64,000 nucleotides of DNA from Corythoichthys intestinalis. Its lineage: Eukaryota > Chordata > Actinopteri > Syngnathiformes > Syngnathidae. Below the pieces are notes generated by a model, which saw nothing but the letters and a program-made list of their open reading frames with translations, ran no database searches and was not told the DNA's origin. The position numbers and the translations under genes were made by a program. The stretch lies in NCBI RefSeq assembly GCF_030265065.1, contig NC_080412.1, positions 47,677,001-47,741,000 on the forward strand. The letters run 5' to 3'. Below are positions 30,301 through 40,700 of this stretch, piece after piece; position 1 is the stretch's first letter, and each line of letters begins with the position of its first letter.

Positions 30301-33300
30301 GACGGCAAAACTGACCCAAATCATGATGCTCCCTCCACTATGCGTCACGTGGGGATGAGGTTGCCCGGTACACCAGTCTCACCGCTGTTCCAGCTATTGA
30401 GTCTGGCCACCATTCAGCAGATACAATTTCCAGGGCGGAGCAAGCCACAGCAAACGGACAGTGTAGTGGACCAATCAGCGATGGGCGGATGGGCGTTAGT
30501 AAAGTGATGAGGGCAGGACGAGGGACTTGCGCGCGGATGTAAACATACGAGGAGAGCGGAGTTTATTCAACATGGCTAGCGTGAGACAGACTGTTGTCAA
30601 TGACTCATGTCGATGTTTTTGGTCATTTAAAACTGATTTTACCGTGGATTGGAAAATATTCTCGGCTCTCCTGTTCGCCATCTGTGTTGTTGTGGAGACG
30701 ACTTCCGACGCGGAAGAGTGACGTTGCTCAGTAAGTACACGTCACGCAAATAAATGAATCTGATTGGACGGTTGATTTTGTCCGTGCTCGAGAGGTTGTT
30801 AATGGGCTGGGTCCCAGACTATTCTCACAGTGTTTGAAAAATACAGGGAGAACAGTCTGGCCATGCCAGGCAAGGGATGAGGTGTTGATGTAAGTGAGCT
30901 GTTCCATTTTTCCTCCACGCATGACGTGTGTTACTCCCAAACAATTCAACTTTGGTTTCATCACTCCACAGAATAACTTCTGCGGAGTGTTCAAGTGCCT
31001 TTTTGCAAACACGAAACGAGCAACAATTTTTTTTTAGACAGCAGTGGCTTCCTCTGTAGAGTCCTCCCTTGAACACCATTCTTGGCCATATACAGTAGTT
31101 GATGTGTGCACAGAGATATTGGACTGTGCCAGTGATTTCCTGAAGTCTAGCAGACACTCTAGGGTTCTTTTTTTACCTCTGTGCACTGAACTCTTGGTGG
31201 ACGCCTGGACGGCCACTCCTTGAGAGAGAAGCAACGGTGCCAAACTCTCCATTTGTAGACAACTTCTCTGACTGTCCATTGATGACTCTTAGAGATGGTT
31301 TTGTATCCTTTATACAAATCAACAATCCTTGATGGCAGGTCTTCAGACAGCTCTTTTCACCGATCCACGATGCACATCAGACAATGCTTCTCATCAAGAC
31401 ATTTCTTTCCAGGTGTTTGTTTTATAGTGGGCAGGGCAACTTTAAACCACTCATCAGTGATTGGGAATACACCTGACTTCAAATGTTTTGTAAAATTGGG
31501 TTTCAATTGCTCTTAAGATCTCCTTAAGCAGAGGGTTCACTTACTTATTTTCCCCCTGCTGTCATTGTTTGCATGCTATCCTCATAAAAATATAAAAACC
31601 TATCAATATTTGGGTGGTTTTCGTAAAAGCAGACACTGTACTTTCATCTGTCTGATTCTGACAAAGATCAGATCACATTTGATGGTGATTTTATGCAGAA
31701 ATGTGAGAAATTCCAAAAGGTTCAGATACTTTTTCACCCCACTGTACTTCTAGCTGCTCTGCCATTGGCTAGTGCCTATTGGCTAAGAGGGACTTCTACT
31801 GCATGTGTATGTGTGTATCCAGGCATCCTCTTCATTCACCCCTCATGTACCAACAGCTTTACATGAGTGTATTAACTCTGTTTTTTACATTATGCGCAAC
31901 TCTGATTTTATGTTCATTGTGCAATAATCTAATTGTAACATGTATTTGTTACATGTTTTGATGCATTTTTATGCTTCATACAAGATATATGTCTGAATTT
32001 TGGGGGGGCTTGGAACGTGATTAAGGCATTTACATAGAAAATGTGTCTTCACTTACCGAATTTTCAAGTTACAAAACTACTTCCGCAACCAATTCATTTC
32101 GTAAGAAGAGGTACCTCTGTATCTTAAACGATAGCAGCACAAACAAAACTCTAAACAACACAAATGCTTGATATTGTTTTTATATGAATTTGTGTCTGAT
32201 GAGGGGGGGTAACTCCATGGATTCATGAACTGTTCCCAAACTCGTGTGGTAATGTATCGCACCCTAGGTATTACCGATATCGAGATGGAATGAAATGAAG
32301 AATATATGACTATTTTTTTCGTTTTTGCCAAATTGCCCAGTGAGCAAGGCAGCTTTAGGGTGCCTGCTCGTCCGCCATAAATGTATGCGGCTCGCTGTGA
32401 GATTGAGTCGTTAATTCACTGGCTGCCATTGACGGCGATAGGCCTCAGATTTATTTGATCCGAAAGGAGTCGATTCAGTTCCTCACGGTCAAAAGGGATT
32501 AGAAGTCTATCGCCGTCAGTGGCGGCTAGTCTGCAATATTTTCACCTTCTTGTGACTTTTCTGACCTGTTTGTTTCCCATGACCACCACAGGGAGGTTGG
32601 GTCGCGTCTCCAGGAGGCGGTGCAGCTCCAACTTTGCCGCCGGGAGACGACCGCGGTCGGACGAGTCCACCACGTACACTAGCACGTGAGTCTTGATCAG
32701 ATACTCTGCCCAGTAGCGGCGTAGTTCCTCGCCGCCGCCTACTGTAGAACAAAAGAGAATTCGTCTCATTTTTTTCCCCATTACGTCAACATCGTTCTTT
32801 GGCAAAAGATGGTGGTATTCGCAACTTACTCTCTAGGAAGTCCAGCTGGCAAGCGGACACAGTAAAACTCATGAAATTGAAGCCCCGGGTGGGGCGGCAG
32901 CAGCCCCTCTTAGTCCCCCCGGGCGTCAGGCCCTGAAGCATGCTGCTCTTGCCGGCTCCGTCCAAGCCCAGCACCAGGACCCGACGCTTCCCGGGGTCCT
33001 CTTCATCCTGAGGACACATGTAGTGACGAGGGGTTCTTCCCATTTTCCAGAAAGGTCGGGTTCTTTCGATACTTCCATAAGCTTGTCTACATATGACTGA
33101 TGAAGGAGATAGTACCTTTTCTTGTAGGGACCGTCTAACTGTTTGCATTATTCTAACACACTTAATATAATCTATCAGGGAATAATATTGTTTCTCATAT
33201 TTACTCTTTGACTGTTTACATTACTCTAAGACACCCAATATAAAATAAATAGTACTTATACCATAGTTTAAGGAAAACAAGCAGATTATAGGGCATAAGA

Positions 33301-35300
33301 GATAAATGATGCCTTCTTATCACGGAAGCCCAGCGTGCGCGTCATGCAACTGAGGAAGATTGACGCTGACAAGCCCACGTCCGCACCACCAAGTCTTGTA
33401 ATCGGTTCTCCCGCACAGTCCAGAACAAATGGTGGGACGCCCTGTCCCAACACAAGGAACGCCGGAGAACGCCCAATATCCGACAGATAACACGACCGAC
33501 AAGACTCCAAGAGCCCCTCTGACGCCGAGGTGGCAAAATCCCCAACCCTCGTAACTCCCGAATTCTCCTGTCCAATCCACAAACAGATAATAATCCTAAA
33601 CACACCCTTCTTCCTGCCCACGGCCTACCCCATGAGAGCCTTCAAAAGACAATGTTTAACTAAGCATTGCCATTTTTTTCGGGGGAACCTTTTGTTGACT
33701 TGTGATAGATATAGTGATCTTGGGAGGAGTCTGCCTCCTCGCCTGAGTCTGTTTCCACTTGCCGTTTGATCTCTGTCGACCTGACTAAATTGTCAACTTG
33801 TGCTTCGAAGCATTTTTTCCAGCTTTCACAATTGAGTCTGTACAAGGAGTTAAGGTTAGAGTGAACGCGCGGAGTTCTTCAGCCTTTTGCCTGGGTTGTC
33901 GGGGTCTCGTCGGTCCGGGTCGTTGGATCTGCGCCATTTCGGGTCCGGCGGTTCGGCCGGCAATCTGGCTAAGAGGTCAGATTCCTTCGCTGGCGACCGG
34001 TCCAGGGTGTAACTTGCCTAAAGGTTAGCATCTCACCTTCCTGAGATCAAGCACTGTTGAAAAAAATGCTGCTCCTAGATGCTGAAGAATACCTAAAGAA
34101 GTCAGCCAAGACAACTTTGCATACGCTTATAATGTGAGACACCGCTTTCAATCATCTCCATTTTAAAATCATTTATTCATGTCATGCAGGCGAGTTCCTT
34201 GAATGTGTGCTCAGCCATTAAATATAATCAGCAGTATAACGTCTTCCCCAGAAAGAGGGGGCCTGGTGGAGCACCCCCCCCCCCCCCCCCCCATCTTTTC
34301 TGGTGTCAGTAAACAGCGAAACGGCAAGTAAACAAACCATCAGCGGTCCACCGGGGGACCGACTTCAAGCTGCGTCAAGTCTCGGAAGTGGCGCTCGCAG
34401 CTTGCTCGGGCTATTTTTTTCCCTTCTCATGCGGCGCTATCAACGTGGACTTTGCGCATACCGAGAGAGCTGTTAGCTTCAAGCTTGCAGCCATCTGCAT
34501 TTTTATCAGTGTTGCCGAGCGGCTAATGAGATGAGAAGGGAACCCTCGGCAAATGATAGGATGTTGTGTGAAAATATCAAAACAGCCACGTAAAAAATCT
34601 ACAAATGTTGAATTTGTGAGATACAGCGGTTTAACGATCATTGCGTGACGATGCTTGCAACTCTTAAGATCTGCATTTCAAGTTATTTTTGCCAAAAAGT
34701 CATTATTGACTCATTTTCTGCTTGCATTCAATTGACATGATGCTGCTCCTCCTCGGATTTTGGCCACCAGGGAGCAGCAGTCATTGAAGTCGCTCTTTTG
34801 CTTTTTAATATCATTGCTTCAAGAGTGGGGGGGTTGAATTTTACTTCCATGACAAGATGAATGCGATCGTGAGACACCCTCGACAGGTCCGTTCTTCTCG
34901 TGTGGCAAGCACTGGGAGAAGATTCCTCACAGGAAGGGCGACGGGGCAAATATTTTAAATATGGAACATCCCTGGCTGTCATCACTAATTAATTTTTTCT
35001 AATGATTGGACATTGTTATCAGAACAATCTGTCGTTTCTCGAATGACTCTGCGATTCCCAGCACTTAATTCAGCATCCAGCGACCGTCTCGGCGTGACGA
35101 TAAAGTACACGATCATGCAGTCAAAACAAAAGGTAATCGCGTCCTACTTCCTTGATGACGGAGTAGTGCGCCTCCGGTGACCATATTCGCAGGCGGCGGC
35201 GGCGGCGCGGATAGAAGTAGTTGAGGGCGATGAAGATCGCCGAGCCCAGCGCGACCACGGCGGCGCCCAGCGCCACGGAGATATGCCGGAGAAGCAGCAT
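27308..35300 (-). CDS. ARL10: ADP-ribosylation factor-like protein 10
   Basis: ARL10 is a small Arf-like GTPase with an N-terminal membrane segment. Exons (minus) are 35300-35148, 33007-32830, 32741-32566 and 27481-27308, in phases 0, 1, 0. They join to 681 bp, or 226 aa (human 244). Residues 8-30 (SVALGAAVVALGSAIFIALN) form the membrane helix, followed by a run of Arg. GLDGAGKSS is the P-loop, PTRGFN the switch I region, and LEIGG the switch II motif, as in human. NKQD, the guanine-specificity motif, is split exactly by the last intron (NKQ / D). The acidic linker of human ARL10 is much shorter here. The start at 35300 is chosen because the membrane helix follows directly; an in-frame Met at 35435 is also open. 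TTTATT at 27183-27188 is a likely poly(A) signal on this strand. Intron 3 holds Rex3 and Tc1, intron 1 an LTR-like fossil. Confidence 0.96.
27949..29283 (-). mobile_element. Rex3 LINE (RTE clade), 5'-truncated
   Basis: On the minus strand there is a reverse transcriptase: NYRGLTLLSLPGKVYSGVLE, QEEQCGFRPGRGTADRLYTL, DLEKAFDHVLWGLVEVLREY, LCQGCPLSPILF. Near the end comes LRWLRHLVWMRPGRLPGEVF. CGGTGACAAAGGGCAGCC at 28855 is the conserved Rex3 site used for PCR surveys. The reading frame is shifted in places and lacks the YADD region in one frame, so it is dead. The perfect 12-bp duplication AAATTAATATCT (27937-27948 and 29284-29295) marks target-primed insertion. It lies in ARL10 intron 3. Confidence 0.94.
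29634..31744 (-). mobile_element. Tc1-like transposon, copy B, complete ends, with an insertion
   Basis: The ends are TA/CAGTGGTATGAAAAAGGTAT and ...ATACTTTTTCACCCCACTG/TA. Without the 513-bp insert plus one 9-bp duplication it is about 1.59 kb, the usual Tc1 size. The transposase reads on the minus strand in pieces: 31157-30890 gives VFKGGLYRG, then LEHSAEVILWSDETKVELFG (the Asp of the catalytic DDE triad). Several frame breaks make it inactive. It lies in ARL10 intron 3. Confidence 0.93.
30361..30873. mobile_element. 513-bp element with 9-bp duplication nested in Tc1 copy B
   Basis: It starts TTGCCCGGTACACCAGTCTC, and its right end inverted reads TTGCCTGGCATGGCCAGACT, imperfect terminal repeats. 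GGGATGAGG stands at both borders (30352-30360 and 30874-30882). A 9-bp duplication is unusual for hAT and points to a Mutator-like or other class. A plus-strand ORF at 30590-30721 (MASVRQTVVNDSCRCFWSFK) might be a captured or residual first exon, but I do not recognise it. Confidence 0.75.
32412..32530. repeat. Small inverted-repeat element (GCCATTGACGGCGATAG)
   Basis: GCCATTGACGGCGATAG (32425) and CTATCGCCGTCAGTGGC (to 32523) are inverted repeats around a short centre. It sits about 40 bp past the ARL10 exon 3 donor. Related fragments occur near 580-625, 17300-17440, 37525 and 62695-62790. Confidence 0.75.
33101..33989 (+). mobile_element. Solo LTR-like fossil (TGAAGGAGATAGTA family)
   Basis: It starts TGAAGGAGATAGTACCTTTT and ends near GTCAGATTCCTTC. 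A second, inverted copy with the same order of blocks is 52074-53612 and a partial one is 10289-10640. No protein is coded; the ORFs here recur in the other copy only because the DNA is shared. It is an old, diverged copy lying in ARL10 intron 1. Confidence 0.7.
34277..34292. repeat. Poly-C run
   Basis: About 16 C bases in ARL10 intron 1. Confidence 0.9.
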
Positions 35301-35555
35301 GTGTCTGCGCGGCGGCGAGTGGAGTCGCTTCTCTTCTGCTGGCGCTGCGGTTCCCCCCTCCCGACATGTGACCGACCCCGCCCCCTCGCTCGCTCGCTCG
35401 TCTTGTTTTTTGGCTTTCCGAAAGAGGCGCAGCATTGACAGACAGCGGTGCGTTGGAGTGCGCCACTGGCTTGTTTACTTTGCCTTCGGAGACCTTACTG
35501 TTAAAAAAGCCTTGTATCACCATGTAACTTTGGACATTTCAAACATATTCCTGAC

Positions 35556-37184
35556 CAGAGTTGGGTAGTAACGCGTTACATGTACTTGAGAAAAATTTAC
35601 TTCGCCGTACTCTTTACTTGAGTAGATTGGTGAAGAAGAAACGCTACTCTTAGGCATAGGCGGAGTTTGACTTTTGGGGCAGGGGGGCCACAACATGTTG
35701 ATGACCCCGAAACGCAGTGTCAGCAATAAAATTAACTTACAAGAATATAATAAGTTGACAATGAGCGTTTTCTTGGTTCCCTTCATTCTTGAGGGGAATT
35801 CTAAATCAAGCTGCTTATAGGCAATACTTTTTGCCAGTATCGTCATCCATTGAATAAGGTGCACCCGCCGGTGTCTTGCCAATGTAGTTACCCCGGTCAA
35901 AAATTATATCGCCTGGGCGGAACCATATGGAGGTAGATTTGTGTCCTTATTCAATCAAAAAAAAGTTGCTTCAATCAAAATATACATTTTCAACCCAAAA
36001 AAAGGTCGCTTTAATTAAAAAAAAAAAAAAGTGTTTGAATGCAAAAAAAAAATTGAAACAAAAAAATGCATGTAAAAGCTTTTTTTTTTTTTTTAATTGA
36101 AGTAATGTTGATTTGTGTTTATTATTCAATTACAAAAAGTTGGTTCAAAAATATTTTTTATATATTTTCAAGAATAATCAAAAAGAAAAAAATACAATCA
36201 TTGAAATAGTTTTGGGATGCGAGAAAATATTTGCGATTGAAAAATTTGCATTTGAGCACTGAATTTTTAATCGGAAAAGTTTTGATTGAAGCAATCCTTT
36301 TTGTGTATAAATCATTTAATCCCCCTAAAAATTGCTTCAATCAAAAAAAAAAATTCAAAGAAAACATTTGAAAAATAAAATTGCCCTCCATTTTTTTTTA
36401 ATTACATGCAAAACAAATGACAGTCTAAGTTGCTAGTCATATCTGTTCGAAAAATAATTTTGACCAATTATAATTTTTTGTTCAATTCATTTTTGTTGGT
36501 TTTATTGCTTTACAACGTTCATATATTAGGAATTCAATTACACGCAATGACACTTTTCGGCCACCAGGGGTGCCTGACCCCCCCTTAAAATCCGCTTCTG
36601 CTCTTTAGACCTGCAGTATGAACCTAGCCTAAGGCACAATTCCGATTTTTTTTTTTCGTCATGTTATTTGGCGTGCCTGTAGACTGTCGTTTTCCATTGA
36701 GACCGTTCAAAGCACCGTTAAAAAAATATTTGATATAGAGCACTGCCCTCAACATGACTCGAAAGCAGGGATTTTAACCTCTGTCCCAATTGTTATTTGG
36801 CACCGATTGACCGTGGAAATTCGGAGATATGATCCTTTTAATGTCACAATAGGATCTATTCAGACGTGGAACTATTTTCTCCTGTAGAAGGGACTCGTGC
36901 TCTTTGTCAAAAGATGCTTCATTTCTGTAGATGTTTTTTTTCTCTTGCTGGAATGATTTTTTTGTATTTCTTCGGCTTAAACTGGTCATGTAATAGGTTA
37001 TGGTAATAACAGGTGATATAGATAACTTTGTGCTGAGAAAAATGTTTAAAAAAGAAAACATTGTAAGCAGTTACAATGTTACCCATGACTTGAGTATTCT
37101 TTTCACCAAATACGTTTTTACTTGGACTCGAGTACCTTTTTGGATGACTACTTTTAAGGTTTTGGGCTTCTCCACTCACCACTG
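35556..37184. mobile_element. hAT element (CAGAGTTGGGTAGTAACG family) with a nested element
   Basis: The ends are CAGAGTTGGGTAGTAACGCG and ...CACTCACCACTG, with the 8-bp duplication TTCCTGAC at 35548-35555 and 37185-37192. It is split by the A/T-rich element at about 35655-36600. It lies between the ARL10 first coding exon and the FOXRED1 3' end. Confidence 0.88.
35655..36600 (-). mobile_element. Nested element with degenerate TTGATTGAAGCAA array
   Basis: It begins AGGCGGAGTTTGACTTTTGG and ends ...TTAAAATCCGCTTCTG, weakly inverted. The first 300 bp match the right part of 59160-59975 in the opposite orientation (both read CTGACACTGCGTTTCGGGGT on one strand). The rest is a run of diverged ATTGAAGCAACTTTTTT-like words. 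A conserved peptide shadow (LRFGVINMLWPPCPKSQTPP) recurs in the second copy, but its status as protein is unclear. Confidence 0.65.
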
Positions 37185-37710
37185 TTCCTGACACAAGAAA
37201 CATCAGCATGACTGACTCATCTCCAGATCTCATAAAATTGCTTTTTTATGAATAGCATCTACAGTATTTGAACATGTCATTTCACATCATGTGATGAATA
37301 AATGTCCTTTTATTTCAGACTCAGGGGGATCTTTATCCGTAGCAGAACAGGAACTACATATATTTGGTAGATATGTCGTTATCTTGATTGATTCTCCTCA
37401 CTAGGGTGCTGGAGACTATCCCCTTGGGCAGCAAGCTGAAATGTTCCTATTACGCACATTTGATCAATTGTGTACACAAATCTTAGTTTCAGTGTTGTTA
37501 GTGCTGATTTGGTTTGTTTAGCGCCGTCAATGGCAGCTAATATGTTCAAATGACCCCTCCGTTTCCAGTTGATTCCCATAAAATCTTCCATCAGGAATAC
37601 AATATAACCAGTTGTCCGGCTCTTACCGGCTAACTGTTGTCGTTTGACTAACGGCAGTCCCGTGGATTTGCTCCGCTAGCTAGTCTTATCCCAAACAGGT
37701 GCAAACGGCT

Positions 37711-40700
37711 TTAGACAACGTTCCTCTCGAACACGGGCTCCCCGTCGACGATACGCCGAAAGCCGAGGCGGCTCAGGTCCAGCGTGGTGAAGCCGCCGTC
37801 CAGGATGAGTTCGGCCACGGCGCGGCCCACGGCGGGCGACTGCTGCAGACCGTGGCCGCTGAAGCCCGTGGCGAAGTACATGTTGCTGACCAGCGGGTGC
37901 GTGCCCACGATGCCGTTCTGGTCCAGCGTGTTGTAGTCGTAATAGCCCGCCCACGCGCTCGTCACCTGCGGGCGAGCCGCGTACGCTTGGACTTTGAAGT
38001 AAAACCTGACGGTCCCGCCGAAAAAAACCCGTTTTAGGGACTTACCTTCAGCTTTTCAAAAGCCGGAACGCGATGTGCCAGATGGGGCCAAAGTTTCTCC
38101 TGGAAGAATTGATGGTCCACATCTAGATTGGATATATCCGGCTCCTCCCCCTGACACGACAAAAAACAAAACCGCACTGAGGATCATTACAGAATTTTCT
38201 CCAGTTAAATGTGGACAAGACAGAAGTGATCATTTTTGGGTCAAAAAAGGAAAGGTCAAAGTTAAGCAGACACCTTAGCACAATGTCAATTACAGCTACA
38301 AATCAAGTCAGAAACCTTGGCGTAATTATTGACTTAGTCCTAAAATTTGATAGCTATCTAAAGTCCGTCACTAAATCTGCTTATTACCACCTGAAAAATA
38401 TAGCCAGAATTAAGGGGCTTCTGACTCAAAAAGACTTGGAAAAACTTATGCATGCATGCATTCATTTTTAGCAGATTGGACTATTGCAACGGTATATTTA
38501 CAGGTCTTGATAAAAAATTTTTAAAAATCAGTTAGAAGCTGCAGCTAGTACAGAATGCTGCAGCCAGAGTCCTCACAAATACAAGGAAACTGGACCACAT
38601 TACACCGATTTTGAAGTGGTTACACTGGCTTCCAGTGAGTGAAAGGATAGACTATAAAATACGATAAAACACTTAATTGCCTCGGACCAAAATACATGCT
38701 TGATTTGTTAGATTCCTATGAAACATCTAGACCCCTGAGGTCGTCTGGAACTGGTCTCCTGTATATTCCGAGAACAAAAACCAAGCAGCATTTAGTTATG
38801 CTCCTCACCTCTGGAACAAGTTACCCCAAGTTCTGAAGTATGCTCAAACTGTTAGCTTCTTTAAATCAGGGCTAAAATCGCTTTTGTTTAACACTGCATA
38901 TCCATAACTGTCAATATATGTCAATCTATTTGCTTACTATTCCTCTTGTGCTTATCTCCATTGCTGATTTCAATTATTAGCAGTAGTAGTATTTATTTTT
39001 TTATTATATTCATGATTAAATGCGATTTTTATGTATAATTTCCTATCTCGATTTTGTTTGTATGTTCTATTGATTTTAATTAGGGCTGTCAAAATTATCG
39101 CGTTACCGGGCGGTAATTCATTTTTAAAATTTTGTTGAAACATTTGATGCAATTAATGCACATGCCCCGCTCAAACAGATTAAAATGACAGTACAGTGTC
39201 ATGTGCACTTGTTACTTGTGTTTTTGGAGTTTTGTCGCCCTCTGCTGGCGCTTGATTGATTTTATGGTTTTCAGCCCCATGAGAATTGGTGGTGCTTAAC
39301 AATGGCGATTTTGGCGAGCTACTAGTTTATTTTTTGTTTGAAAATTTTACAAATTTTATTAAAACGAAAACATTGAGGGGTTTTAATATACATTTTTTAT
39401 AACTTGTACTAACATTTATCTTTCTATCCATGGATCGCTTTAACAGAATGTTAATGTTAATGCCATCTTTTTGATTTATTAAAAAAACTCAGTAAAAAGT
39501 CAAACAAATGCAGTACTTCTGTATAGTATGTTGAATGTATATATCCGTTTTGTGTCTTATCTTTCCATTCCAACAATAATTTACAGAAAAATATACCATA
39601 TTTTATAGATGGTGTGAATTGCGATTAATTAATTTCTAAGCTGTGATTAACTTGATTAAAAATTTTTATCGTTTGACAGCCCTAATTTTAATGTGGTTTT
39701 TATGATCTTCATGTGATGTAAAGCACTTTGAATTGCCTTGTGTTGAATTGTGCTATATAAATAAATTTTTTTATGCGATTCATTCCACAACTATTTGGTG
39801 TCAGTCAGGGTCAGAGTCAAATTTGACTAAAATGGCTATTTTGTACAATGGAATTCCCCTAAAGTGGCTACTCAGAAACAAGGTTTCTGGCTTGCTCTTC
39901 AATTTTGGACATTGGTCCTTGAGACTTTTTGTCTTTTCTTTTTATGCCCGAAGCGACTTTTTCCCCAACCTGGTCCGGCGACCTCCCGGCAATGTAGTTC
40001 CCTCCGAGCCCCTCTCTCCTGAAGTAAACGCCCGAGTGGTCGATGAGAAAGGGCGTGTCGAGACCGGGACCGTCAGGACAGTGGAACACGTAGATGAACC
40101 TGAAACACAATCCCATTAGCGCAACAAGCAAAAGGCTCTATGGATAGCTCTTCCCCCCCCCCCCCCCCCCCCCCCCCCCACCGTTTCCTGGGTTCGACAG
40201 GAAGCGGAATTCCCGCCAGGGTTTCCCTGCATCCGAGTCCCAATCCCAGCATGCCGGCCAGTTTTGCCGAGAAGGCCCCGGCCGCGTTGACGACCAAGAC
40301 GCACTCTACGGGTTGGCACTCCAAACTGTTTGGCATCTGCACCTGACGAGCAAGTTATGGAGCGTCAAGATGAAAGTTTTTCTACTCACTTCAAAAATAG
40401 TACAGCTGACAGCAAAGCACTACTTTTATGTTTTGGGTTTTTTTTTTTTTTTTTTTTGGTAATGTTTGCGCTCACTCTGACAGATTTGATCCTCCTCAAC
40501 TCCATCAGTTGACCGTCCTCCAAAGTGGCTTGCATAGATGAATATTTGAAACCTGGCAAAAACCGGGAAGTTGGGACACACGACCCCGTCGACGCCGCAT
40601 ATGGAGCGAGTCGGCGTCTCGTACCCACCGGTGACTTCTCCGTGACACTGAATGACGCCCATAGAAATGGCTTTTCTTCGGAACGCGTTGAGCAAACTCC

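Noticed and set aside
33286-33621. Three overlapping ORFs of 86-111 aa, with similar peptides at 52866-53516
   Set aside because: They are shared because both loci are copies of one LTR-like repeat. There is no known protein, no start context, and the frames overlap on one strand.
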